DNA of 64,000 bases from positions 1,302,001 to 1,366,000 of the forward strand of contig MAAO01000006.1 of assembly GCA_002163155.1 (NCBI GenBank). The letters are read 5' to 3'. The stretch is from Halobacteriovorax marinus. GTDB taxonomy: Bacteria > Bdellovibrionota > Bacteriovoracia > Bacteriovoracales > Bacteriovoracaceae. Position 1 is the first letter of the stretch, and every line of letters starts with the position of its first letter. The notes beneath the pieces were generated by a model that saw only the letters and a program-made list of their open reading frames with translations, did no database searches and was not told the DNA's origin. Shown piece after piece: positions 26,302-35,208 of this stretch. The translations under genes were made by a program, and so were the position numbers.

Positions 26302-27786
26302 ATGTGTGGTGTTGTTGGCGTTTTACACAGTTATCTTTCCAATGATGTACTTGTTGATGCTGCTTATGATGTTTACCGCTCCCTGCTCACGCTCCAACAT
26401 CGAGGACAAGATGCCGCTGGTATAGTTGGTTACGATTTTACAACTAGAAAATTTCATTCTCATAAAGATCTGGGCCTTGTGGGGCAAGTCTTTAATGAGA
26501 AAGTTCTAAGTAAGCTAAGCGGTGATATGGCCATCGGTCACACTCGTTACGCAACTACTGGAAGTGATTCCAAACTAGATTTACAACCTCTTGTGACAGG
26601 TTTTCCTGTGGGCCTAGGAATTGCTCACAATGGAAATATTCTCAATTATCATGAAGTCTCAAGATTCTTTTCTCAGGATAGAGGAAATCAACTCTTAACT
26701 AATAATGACATAGAACTCTTTCAAAATTTCTGGTGTCAGTCTTTCTCACAGTATAAAGATAACTTTCTAGGGGCGCTCATTCATGGGGCCACTGAAATTG
26801 TAGATAAGTTACGTGGTGCTTACGCTCTCGTTGGTATGGTGAGTGATGAGGGGCTCTTTGCTCTTAGAGATCCAAATGGAATTAGACCCTTAGTTCTTGG
26901 TCAAAAGAGAGAGGGGAATCGTCTTAGTTGGATGGTGGCCTCTGAAACTGTCTCTATGAATTTCTTAGGTTTTGAATATGTAAGAGATGTTCTCCCAGGA
27001 GAGTTGATCTTCATTGATAAGAAAGGCGAGTTATTCTCAAAAATACTTACTAAGGGACATGTGGCAAAACCTTGTATGTTTGAATGGGTTTATTTTTCTG
27101 GAGCTGAGAGTTCCATTGAAAATCAAAGTGTCTACGGAGTGAGATTAAATTTAGGAATAGGCCTTGCAAAGCAAGTTAAACCTTTTATAGAAAGCGGAGA
27201 AATCTCTCCTGATATTGTTTGTCCTGTGCCAGACACAAGTCGTACTTCAGCTATATCTCTTGCTGAAGAGTTGGGTCTTCCTTACCGTGAAGGACTTATT
27301 AAAAATCGTTATACACAGAGAAGTTTTATCTTAAAAGATCAAGAGGCCAGAGAAAGGGCGATTGAATTAAAGTTGAGTCCTGTGGTGAGTGAAATCCAGG
27401 GAAAGAATATCTTACTCGTGGATGACAGCATTGTCAGAGGGTCAACGAGTATTAAAATAATTAAACTCTTAAAGAAGTATGGAGCTAAGGAAATTACCTT
27501 GGCCATCTCTTGTCCTCCTCTTAAACATGCTTGTTTCTACGGAGTTGATTTTCCAGACCCAAATCAATTAGTGGCAAGAAATAAAACCAATGATGAATTG
27601 GCCGAATATATAGGGGCCAAGCGAGTTATCTACTTAACGGAGGAGAACTTAAAAAAAGGCATTGGTCTAGAAGACGTTTGCATGGGCTGCCTAGATGGTG
27701 AGTACCCAACGCCGACGGATGGTAGTGAAGAATTTAAAAGACGAAGAGAAGAACATAAGAAAAGCCTGGCATTGGAGTGTTTATGA
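26302..27786 (+). CDS. purF: Amidophosphoribosyltransferase PurF
   Basis: This enzyme makes 5-phosphoribosylamine from PRPP and glutamine, the first step of purine synthesis. It has 494 residues, the N-terminal nucleophile Cys2 (MCGVVGV) exposed after Met removal, and the PRPP loop ILLVDDSIVRGST (370-382). Cys258, Cys411, Cys460 and Cys463 match the positions of the four Fe-S ligands of the Bacillus-type enzyme, so it probably carries a 4Fe-4S cluster. Unlike that enzyme, it shows no propeptide. It begins the nine-gene operon, and its stop overlaps the purE start (ATGA). Confidence 0.96.
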   Translation: MCGVVGVLHSYLSNDVLVDAAYDVYRSLLTLQHRGQDAAGIVGYDFTTRKFHSHKDLGLVGQVFNEKVLSKLSGDMAIGHTRYATTGSDSKLDLQPLVTGFPVGLGIAHNGNILNYHEVSRFFSQDRGNQLLTNNDIELFQNFWCQSFSQYKDNFLGALIHGATEIVDKLRGAYALVGMVSDEGLFALRDPNGIRPLVLGQKREGNRLSWMVASETVSMNFLGFEYVRDVLPGELIFIDKKGELFSKILTKGHVAKPCMFEWVYFSGAESSIENQSVYGVRLNLGIGLAKQVKPFIESGEISPDIVCPVPDTSRTSAISLAEELGLPYREGLIKNRYTQRSFILKDQEARERAIELKLSPVVSEIQGKNILLVDDSIVRGSTSIKIIKLLKKYGAKEITLAISCPPLKHACFYGVDFPDPNQLVARNKTNDELAEYIGAKRVIYLTEENLKKGIGLEDVCMGCLDGEYPTPTDGSEEFKRRREEHKKSLALECL

Positions 27787-28508
27787 AGAAAGCATTAGTT
27801 CTATTTGGTAGTGAGAGTGATAAGTATATTTATTCTGAACTTATAGAAAACCTGAAAGAGAGTTTTGAAGTTGATTTTGAAATCATCTCTGCTCATCGAA
27901 AACCAGCACGTTTGTCTGAGAGATTAAAGCAAGATGACTTTGACTTTCTCGTGGCCGGTGCAGGTCTTGCAGCACACTTACCAGGTGTTTGTGCTTCATT
28001 AACTAAGAAGCCCGTATTTGGAATTCCGGTTGAAGCTTGCTTTGGAGGATTAGATGCACTTCTTTCAATCATGCAAATGCCAAAGGATATTCCAGTAGGA
28101 ACAATTCACGCTAGCGATTCTAAAAGGATGGCAGGACTTATTAGTACCTTGAGTGATCAAACCTCTAAAGTGGTTCACTTAGTTGTGGATTCAGATATTC
28201 AAAATTATGAATATTGCACAAAAGAAGTTAATCGTTTTAAAGACATGGCGCTAGAGCTTGGAGTTGAAATTGCTGTTTCAAACTCTATCGTTGCAGAGAC
28301 TTTAAATATTGTTCTCTTTCATAAAGAAGAGGCCTTTGAAATTGTAGACAATGCTCTCTATATCCCACTCTTTGAAAAAAGTGACTCTCAGTCTCCCATG
28401 AGTGCTCTTAAAGTACTTGATTGGTTTAGCAATGGGGGAGTTTGGTTTGGAGTGAATAACTCACGAAATGCTTTAATCTTTCTTAAGAAATTCATAGGAG
28501 AAAAATAG
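27783..28508 (+). CDS. purE: PurE-family 5-aminoimidazole ribonucleotide mutase, extended
   Basis: It carries out the carboxylation step to CAIR. The ATG at 27783 (overlapping the purF stop as ATGA, with GGAG upstream) is chosen over a GTG 6 bases earlier. PurE motifs are GSESD (9-13), SAHR with His38, and GAGLAAHLPG, the class I (bacterial) form. At 241 residues it is about 75 longer than usual, with an extra C-terminal part of unknown role. Class I PurE normally needs PurK, which is not in this operon. The stop overlaps the purC start by one base. Confidence 0.9.
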   Translation: MKKALVLFGSESDKYIYSELIENLKESFEVDFEIISAHRKPARLSERLKQDDFDFLVAGAGLAAHLPGVCASLTKKPVFGIPVEACFGGLDALLSIMQMPKDIPVGTIHASDSKRMAGLISTLSDQTSKVVHLVVDSDIQNYEYCTKEVNRFKDMALELGVEIAVSNSIVAETLNIVLFHKEEAFEIVDNALYIPLFEKSDSQSPMSALKVLDWFSNGGVWFGVNNSRNALIFLKKFIGEK

Positions 28509-29599
28509 TGGAACTCATAAAAAAAGGTTCAGTTAAAGATATTTACACTTCAAATGGAAATCTCTATTTCAATTTCTCCAATCGCTATAGTATTTTTGAT
28601 TGGGGCGAGATGCCCGATGAAATTCCTAATAAAGGGAATAGCTTGCTTAATTTTACCAAGAATATTTTTGAATTTCTTGAAAGTTCTAAGTGCTGGAAAG
28701 ATTGGACTCCTAAGTCTTCTCTACTTGAAGGAAATTACTATCTCTCAAAAGAGTTTAATCGCCTAAAGAGTGATGGATTAAAGACACACTTCTCTAACGT
28801 ACACTCAGAAAATGGAAAGGACTACTTAGGGGTGAGACGTGTTGCTGTTCCTGAGCTTGAACTTAAAAATAATGCTTGGGATTATTCTCCTTTTAAAGAA
28901 AAAGTCACAAATACATTGGTCCCACTTGAAATAATTTTTCGTTTTGGAGTTCCAAAGGGAAGTTCACTCTTAAAGAGAACAAGTGATAAGAATTATCTTG
29001 ATCTCATTGGTCTTAAGAAAGCTCCTGTCGTGGGAGATAAGTTCGAAATGCCAGTGATTGAATTTTCCACAAAATTAGAAGAGCGTGACCGTTATATTTC
29101 ATTTGAAGAAGCGAAAGAAATTTCAGGTATGAGTTGCGTTGAATTTGAAGTTTTAAGAGCGACAACAACTCTCTTGGCCTTAAGATTAAAAGAGTACTTT
29201 GCTGAATGTGATATTGAGCTTTGGGATGGTAAATTTGAATTTGCCTTCGATGATTTCTCTCCCATTGGACATAGAGAATTTATGTTAGTGGACTCAGTAG
29301 GTCCTGATGAGCTTCGTTTAACAAAAGATGGAGTGCAACTCTCTAAAGAAGTTCTAAGACAATTCTACTTAGAATCGCCTTGGTACAAGAATGTTGTGAA
29401 AGCAAAGAAGATAGCAAAAGAATCTAATAGAAAAGATTGGAAAGTTATTTGTACTGATGAATTAGCATCAAGTCCAAGCAATCTAGCAGATGATCAATTA
29501 AAATTAGTAGAAGACATGTACTTAGGACTAGAGAAAGTTCTGCTTGATTCTAATTACAAAATGGATACAGTTCTAGACTCACTTAAAAGGCTTATGTAA
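28508..29599 (+). CDS. purC: SAICAR synthetase PurC, long form
   Basis: PurC condenses CAIR with aspartate using ATP. The GTG start overlaps the purE stop by one base. The N-terminal start KGSVKDIYTS and later VPLEIIFRFGVPKGSSLLKR and DDFSPIGHREFMLVDSVGPDELRL match the family (conserved Arg, Lys, and the DE-containing active-site region). With 363 residues it is longer than the common 240-300. It joins purD by a TAATG overlap. Confidence 0.92.
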   Translation: MELIKKGSVKDIYTSNGNLYFNFSNRYSIFDWGEMPDEIPNKGNSLLNFTKNIFEFLESSKCWKDWTPKSSLLEGNYYLSKEFNRLKSDGLKTHFSNVHSENGKDYLGVRRVAVPELELKNNAWDYSPFKEKVTNTLVPLEIIFRFGVPKGSSLLKRTSDKNYLDLIGLKKAPVVGDKFEMPVIEFSTKLEERDRYISFEEAKEISGMSCVEFEVLRATTTLLALRLKEYFAECDIELWDGKFEFAFDDFSPIGHREFMLVDSVGPDELRLTKDGVQLSKEVLRQFYLESPWYKNVVKAKKIAKESNRKDWKVICTDELASSPSNLADDQLKLVEDMYLGLEKVLLDSNYKMDTVLDSLKRLM

Positions 29600-30876
29600 T
29601 GAAAATTGCGGTAATCGGCTCTGGTGGGCGTGAACATGCTCTTGCTTGGCGACTCTTAGAGGACTCTGGCACAAGAGAAGTATTTGTTCTTCCGGGAAAT
29701 CCTGGAATGAGTTTAGATCAAGGAATCACTTGTGTGCCTTGGGCCGGAGATTATAGCGACCTCTATACTTTTATAAATGCTCAAGGAATTGATCTCGTTA
29801 TTGTAGGTCCCGAGAAATTCTTAGCGGAAGGCCTTGCTGATTACTTAACTGAAGTTCATATTCCTTGTTTTGGTCCCAGTGAATTCTGTGCACAATTTGA
29901 ATCTTCAAAAGACTTTAGTAAAGAATTTATGAATGAATTTTCTATTCCTACTGCCAAGTCCATAACTGTTACTGAATACCTGCAAGGTATTAAAGAAATT
30001 GAAAGTTGGGGCTTCTCGCTTCCTCCTGTAGTTAAGGCCGATGGATTAGCGGCCGGAAAAGGAGTCTTTGTTTGTGAAGATAAGGATGAAGCTAAGCTTG
30101 CTCTTCATAACTTAATGAATAATCCAGATTTTCCTGTAACGAGTTCAAAAATTCTCCTAGAAGAATGTCTTGAAGGAGTAGAGGTATCTTCCTTTGCTCT
30201 CTTTGACGGGGAAAATTATCAAGTGCTAGGTCACAGCAGTGATCATAAAAGGCTTAATGATTTTGACAAAGGTCCAAATACTGGTGGAATGGGAACATAT
30301 TGTGATCCAAATTGGCCGAGTACTTCTCTTAAAGAAAAAATTGAAGACCAAGTCTTTAAAAGGTTTCAAAAGGGTCTTAAAGCTAAAGGTCTTAAGTACG
30401 TCGGTTTCTTATTTGCAGGAATCATGATTTCTAAAAATGATGAAATCAACGTGATTGAATTCAATGTGAGACTAGGGGATCCTGAAGGTCAGAGTTTACT
30501 CTTTACTCTTGATGGTGATCTCTCACAGAGCCTGTACTTTGCAGCTACAGGAAAATTAAATGAAGCAAGTGATCTAAAAATGAATTCAAGTGCCGTGCAT
30601 GTGGTTCTTGCCTCTAAAGGCTATCCTGGACTTGATGGGCAAGAGCTACTTTTGCATCAAGGTATTCCAAAAATAGAAAATGGTGATTCTTTTAAAGTTT
30701 TCTTTGCTGGAGTAAAACTTAAAGATGAGACCTTAGTAAATTCTGGCGGAAGAGTTTTAGGGATTAGTGTAAAATCTGATTCCATAAAGTCGGCCAGAGA
30801 GACAATTTATCAAATAATACCAACACTCGCCTTCAATGGTGCTCACTGGAGAACTGATATTGGACTCAAAAATTAA
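29599..30876 (+). CDS. purD: Phosphoribosylamine-glycine ligase PurD
   Basis: The 425 residues are of normal length. It is an ATP-grasp enzyme making GAR from phosphoribosylamine and glycine: GSGGREHALAW (8-18), VVKADGLAAGKGVFV (ATP-grasp lid), HSSDHKRLNDFDKGPNTGGM and EFNVRLGDPEGQ all fit PurD. Its start overlaps the purC stop (TAATG). Confidence 0.96.
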   Translation: MKIAVIGSGGREHALAWRLLEDSGTREVFVLPGNPGMSLDQGITCVPWAGDYSDLYTFINAQGIDLVIVGPEKFLAEGLADYLTEVHIPCFGPSEFCAQFESSKDFSKEFMNEFSIPTAKSITVTEYLQGIKEIESWGFSLPPVVKADGLAAGKGVFVCEDKDEAKLALHNLMNNPDFPVTSSKILLEECLEGVEVSSFALFDGENYQVLGHSSDHKRLNDFDKGPNTGGMGTYCDPNWPSTSLKEKIEDQVFKRFQKGLKAKGLKYVGFLFAGIMISKNDEINVIEFNVRLGDPEGQSLLFTLDGDLSQSLYFAATGKLNEASDLKMNSSAVHVVLASKGYPGLDGQELLLHQGIPKIENGDSFKVFFAGVKLKDETLVNSGGRVLGISVKSDSIKSARETIYQIIPTLAFNGAHWRTDIGLKN

Positions 30877-31534
30877 GATAGCACTCTTCGCTTCTGGACG
30901 CGGATCTAATGCTATTAATATTGCGAAATACATACGAGCTAATTGTGCAAACTTAGAGATTAAATGTCTGGTTTGTAATGTGCAAGACGCTGGTGTTATT
31001 GATTACATCAAGGAATTTGATATTCCTGTTGTCGTTATTCCCTCTAAAGGGATGGATCGCTTGGCACATGAAGAGTTAGTTTTAGAGAGTATCAAATCAT
31101 ACGAAGTTGACTGGATTCTATTGGCCGGTTACATGAGAGTGCTGAGTGAATCTTTTCTTTCAAAGTTTTCAAATACAATAATATCTAAAATAGTTAATAT
31201 TCATCCTTCACTACTTCCATTGTACCCTGGAACAAGCGCCTATGAGCAGGCCTATGAAAACCAAGATCTCTATAGTGGAATAACAATTCACTTGGTAGAC
31301 GCTGGAGTTGATACGGGTCCAATCATTTTACAACGAAAATTTCCTCGCATGGATTCTGATAGCTTCGATCAGTTTAAGAGACGTGGTCTTAGTACAGAAC
31401 ATGAACTTTATAGAGAATTTTTAAATTATTTAAATAAAGGTGAACAAAGAATCACACAACTTGTTGATCTAACTTTAAAGGAAAAATCAAATGAAGAACT
31501 TAAGAGTAGAAGTTTATCCACAGAACTTAGATAA
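30860..31534 (+). CDS. purN: Phosphoribosylglycinamide formyltransferase PurN
   Basis: It transfers a formyl group from 10-formyl-THF to GAR. Motifs: ALFASGRGSN, VNIHPSLLPLYPG with the catalytic Asn/His, and DAGVDTGPII with the catalytic Asp. The TTG at 30860 is preferred because GGAG lies 8 bases upstream and the product then begins at the family's usual place; an ATG at 30836 without a ribosome site is the alternative. It overlaps purD and extends 44 bases into purL. Confidence 0.92.
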   Translation: MDSKIKIALFASGRGSNAINIAKYIRANCANLEIKCLVCNVQDAGVIDYIKEFDIPVVVIPSKGMDRLAHEELVLESIKSYEVDWILLAGYMRVLSESFLSKFSNTIISKIVNIHPSLLPLYPGTSAYEQAYENQDLYSGITIHLVDAGVDTGPIILQRKFPRMDSDSFDQFKRRGLSTEHELYREFLNYLNKGEQRITQLVDLTLKEKSNEELKSRSLSTELR

Positions 31535-34460
31535 TTTTATTCACACAAGCGTTGAGTTCGGACAACTTGGAGCGGACTTATACTTACTAGGTAGTGAGAA
31601 AACGATTAGTTCTTCTGTTTTAGAAGAAGTCTTTGTAGATACCATTTCACAAAAAATGATTACTCATGAAGGTGATACTCAAGGTGAATTCAACTGGGTA
31701 GTAGAGGTTCTCTATCGTCCAGGAGTAACTGATAATTGTGCTAAAACTTCTAAGATTGCTCTATCCATGTTTGATATAACTAGTGAAGTGACTACGGGGA
31801 AAATATTTTTCTTTAACTTAAAATCTAATCAAATTGAACTTAGTAATATGGCCAAGAATGTTCTTGGAAATCCTCTTATTCAATACGTTAATATCTATTC
31901 TAAAGAAGAGTTTATCGAGCGAGAGAGATTTGAAAATATAACTCTCTCTACTCCTGATATTTCAACCACTGCTAGTATCGAGGTCATCTCTCTAGACTTA
32001 AGTGATGTTGAACTAGTAAATCTATCAAGTGAGCGCTGTTTAGCGCTTAATCTTGAAGAGATGCAGGGAATTGCTAATTACTATAGAGCAAATACAGAAG
32101 CTAGACTAAAAAAAGGACTTCCTGCTTGGCCCACAGATGTGGAATTAGAATGTCTCGCCCAAACTTGGAGTGAGCACTGTAAACATAAAATCTTCAATGC
32201 AGATATTGAATTTAAAAACTCTCTTACCGGTGAGACAACTACTATTAATTCTCTCTTTAAAACCTTTATAAGAGATACCACGCTAGATATTGAAAAGAAG
32301 AATGAAATTGATTGGCTCATCTCTATCTTTCATGACAATGCTGGAGTGGTGAGATTTGATGACAATGTAGATATTTGTTTTAAAGTCGAAACTCACAATA
32401 GTCCTTCAGCTCTTGATCCTTATGGGGGAGCTCTTACGGGAATCCTTGGAGTGAATAGAGATATTCTTGGATGTGGTCTCGGTGCAAAACCTGTGGCCAA
32501 TACAAATGTCTTCTGCTTTGGTCCTTGGGGATACTTTGAGAGCTTAGAGCGTAAATTTGTTCCAAAGAATCTACTTCGCCCAGAGCATGTTTTTGAAGGT
32601 GTGCACAAGGGAGTTGAAGATGGAGGGAATAAGTCTGGAATCCCAACCATTAACGGAGCGATGAATTTTCATCCAAGCTTTAGTGGAAAACCACTTGTTT
32701 ATGTAGGCTCTCTTGGAGTCATGCCACAAGTGACTAAGGCGAAGCGTCTTGGTAGCGAAAAAGAAATTAAACACGGTGACTTTATTTATATGGCCGGCGG
32801 TCGCGTAGGTGCTGACGGAATTCACGGGGCGACTTTTAGTTCTATGGACTTAAATGAAAGCTCTCCTGTTAATGCGGTTCAAATTGGAGATCCAATAACA
32901 CAAAAGCGCTTAAGTGATTTCCTCCTAGAGGCGAGAGATTTAAACCTCTTTCAATGTGTCACTGATAATGGTGCTGGAGGATTAAGCTCTTCAGTGGGAG
33001 AGATGGCAGAGCTTTGTAACGGGGCGACTGTCTATCTGGATAGAGTTCCCCTAAAGTATCCGGGACTCACGCCTTGGGAAATATTTGTTTCTGAATCACA
33101 GGAGCGAATGACTTTTGCAGTTAATCCTAAAGACAGTGAAAAGTTCGAAGCATTGGCCAAGAAGAGAAATGTTGAAGTTTCAAATATTGGAGACTTCAAT
33201 GGTTCTGGAAGTCTTGAATTATTCTATCAAGAGGAGAGAGCGGCTTCTTTAAGTCTCGACTTTCTTCACGAAGGAATACCTACTTTAAAATTACAGGCAG
33301 AGTGGAGTGGAGCTCGCGAGCATCAACTACCTTTTCCAAAACTGGTTAAAAAAGAGGCGAGTGATCTTCCTATAAGAGAAGTACTCGCAACTATTATGGC
33401 CCACGGTAATATTGCTTCTAAAGAAGAGTGGATTCGCCAATACGACCATGAGGTGGGTGGAAATACTACCCTTAGACCTCTAGAGGATAATGTTCAAAGT
33501 GCTGTGAATAATGCTGGTGCGATTTCTCTTGAAAAGTTTGGTGGTAAAAAAGGAAACTCTGTTGCCTTAGGTCTTGGTTTTGCTCCAAGTCTCTCTCCCT
33601 ACGATCCAGAACTCATGGCGAAAATATCTGTTGATGAAGCCGTAAGGAATATTATTTGCCATGGGGCCAATCCTAAGAAGATTGCAGTCCTAGATAATTT
33701 CTGTTGGCCTGATCCAGTAAAGACTAAGGACAATCCTGAAGGGGATTATAAATTAGCGCAACTTGTACTATCTTGTCAGGGATTAAGAGAAGCTTGTATG
33801 GCCTATGGAACTCCACTTATTAGCGGTAAAGACAGCATGAAGAATGATTACCGTGGTAAGAATAATAACGGTGATGATATAAAAGTTTCTATTCTTCCTA
33901 CTCTACTAGTTTCTTCAGTAGGGCAGCTTAATACAGACTCAATTGTTAAACCTCACTTTGATACAGAGGGATCAGCTGTTTTCTTACTAGGAGATAATTC
34001 TGGAGGACTTCTAGGTTCAATCTTTTCAACTTTCTATCAAGACGATAAGAGACTTCCTCTATGTCATCTTTCTGAGAATAAGGAAATTTACGATACTATT
34101 TATTCTCTTATTGAGAGTGAACTCGTTTCTTCTTGTCACGATGTTTCTGAAGGTGGCCTGCTCACAACTCTTAGTGAAGCTTGTTTTGCAAATCGAGTAG
34201 GATTTGAATTCTTAGAAGAGTTTAGCTTAACGGAGCTCTTCAATGAATCTGGTGGGCAAATTCTAATTTCTGTTAAATTAGAAAATGTAGAAAAAGTCTT
34301 AAGTAAAATTAAACATGTAAAATTTAAAAATATTGGAAATGTTCAAAGTGATTTTACGATGACCCTTTCTAAGAGCGAGAAAATTGACTTAACTGAGATT
34401 TTTGAGTCTTGGATAAGTGGTGTTAGAAACTTTTCAAAAGGATTAGTTCATGAGTGTTAA
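31491..34460 (+). CDS. purL: FGAM synthase PurL, synthetase subunit
   Basis: The protein has 989 residues: intermediate between small PurL (about 740) and the fused enzyme (about 1300). Residues 1-170 look like a PurS-like N-terminal domain fused to the synthetase. The rest holds AIR-synthase-fold repeats (KVETHNSPSALDPYGGA, CVTDNGAGGLSS, DEAVRNIICHGANP, ISGKDSMKNDY). The glutaminase is the separate next gene. The start follows AAAGGA and lies inside purN; the end overlaps purQ by 11 bp. Confidence 0.94.
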   Translation: MKNLRVEVYPQNLDNFIHTSVEFGQLGADLYLLGSEKTISSSVLEEVFVDTISQKMITHEGDTQGEFNWVVEVLYRPGVTDNCAKTSKIALSMFDITSEVTTGKIFFFNLKSNQIELSNMAKNVLGNPLIQYVNIYSKEEFIERERFENITLSTPDISTTASIEVISLDLSDVELVNLSSERCLALNLEEMQGIANYYRANTEARLKKGLPAWPTDVELECLAQTWSEHCKHKIFNADIEFKNSLTGETTTINSLFKTFIRDTTLDIEKKNEIDWLISIFHDNAGVVRFDDNVDICFKVETHNSPSALDPYGGALTGILGVNRDILGCGLGAKPVANTNVFCFGPWGYFESLERKFVPKNLLRPEHVFEGVHKGVEDGGNKSGIPTINGAMNFHPSFSGKPLVYVGSLGVMPQVTKAKRLGSEKEIKHGDFIYMAGGRVGADGIHGATFSSMDLNESSPVNAVQIGDPITQKRLSDFLLEARDLNLFQCVTDNGAGGLSSSVGEMAELCNGATVYLDRVPLKYPGLTPWEIFVSESQERMTFAVNPKDSEKFEALAKKRNVEVSNIGDFNGSGSLELFYQEERAASLSLDFLHEGIPTLKLQAEWSGAREHQLPFPKLVKKEASDLPIREVLATIMAHGNIASKEEWIRQYDHEVGGNTTLRPLEDNVQSAVNNAGAISLEKFGGKKGNSVALGLGFAPSLSPYDPELMAKISVDEAVRNIICHGANPKKIAVLDNFCWPDPVKTKDNPEGDYKLAQLVLSCQGLREACMAYGTPLISGKDSMKNDYRGKNNNGDDIKVSILPTLLVSSVGQLNTDSIVKPHFDTEGSAVFLLGDNSGGLLGSIFSTFYQDDKRLPLCHLSENKEIYDTIYSLIESELVSSCHDVSEGGLLTTLSEACFANRVGFEFLEEFSLTELFNESGGQILISVKLENVEKVLSKIKHVKFKNIGNVQSDFTMTLSKSEKIDLTEIFESWISGVRNFSKGLVHEC

Positions 34461-35208
34461 GGTCTTAGTTCTAAGAGGTGATGGTCTCAACTGTGAGAAT
34501 GAAACTGCATTTGCTTTTTCAAAGCATGGCGCCACTTGCAGTATCGTTCATGTTAACGATCTACTAGAAAATAAAAAGTTACTACTTGAGCACGATATCT
34601 TTGTTGTTCCGGGAGGATTCTCTTTTGGAGATGATCTAGGTTCTGGTCGTGTTCTCTCTTTAAAATTGAAAATGGGTTTAAAAGAAGAGCTCACTCAGTT
34701 TGCCAAAGAGGAGAGACCCATTCTAGGAATTTGTAACGGTGTGCAAGTACTTATGAAGATGGGTCTTTTGCCAGACAAGAAGTTTGTTCAATCCGCCACA
34801 TTAGATAAGAATATTGATGGAAAATTTATTAATAAATGGTCAGATCTTGTTGTGAATAGTGAACTATGTAAATGGGTTCCAAGTGAACTTAAAAGTGTCA
34901 CTATGCCCATTAGGCATGGTGAGGGACGTTTTATATTTAGTGATAGCAGTGTCGCAAATGAAATTGTCACTAATAACCAAGCAGTATTTACTTATAAGTC
35001 TAATCCAAACGGATCAACTCATGACATTGCTGGAATTTGCGATCCTTCGGGAACAATTCTAGGACTAATGCCTCACCCTGAAGCGGCTATTGATACCAAT
35101 TCAACTCCTTTAGGGATTGATTCATCAAACGACACAAATATTATTTTTCACACAATCTTAAAATATGTAACTGAGAGGAAATCTAATGAGTTCAAATCTA
35201 TTAATTAA
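34450..35208 (+). CDS. purQ: FGAM synthase PurQ, glutaminase subunit
   Basis: This is the 252-residue class I glutamine amidotransferase that supplies ammonia to PurL: VVPGGFSFGDDLGSGR, nucleophile Cys95 in GICNGVQ, and the His-Glu pair in MPHPEAAID. It overlaps purL by 11 bp and purH by 23 bp, fitting a complex assembled co-translationally. Confidence 0.95.
   Translation: MSVKVLVLRGDGLNCENETAFAFSKHGATCSIVHVNDLLENKKLLLEHDIFVVPGGFSFGDDLGSGRVLSLKLKMGLKEELTQFAKEERPILGICNGVQVLMKMGLLPDKKFVQSATLDKNIDGKFINKWSDLVVNSELCKWVPSELKSVTMPIRHGEGRFIFSDSSVANEIVTNNQAVFTYKSNPNGSTHDIAGICDPSGTILGLMPHPEAAIDTNSTPLGIDSSNDTNIIFHTILKYVTERKSNEFKSIN

Noticed and set aside
27777-27782. GTG start for purE two codons upstream
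   Set aside because: It would overlap the ribosome site GGAG; the ATG at 27783 has proper spacing and the ATGA overlap.
32081-32825. Several minus-strand open frames inside purL
   Set aside because: They are contained in purL, overlap each other and lack support.
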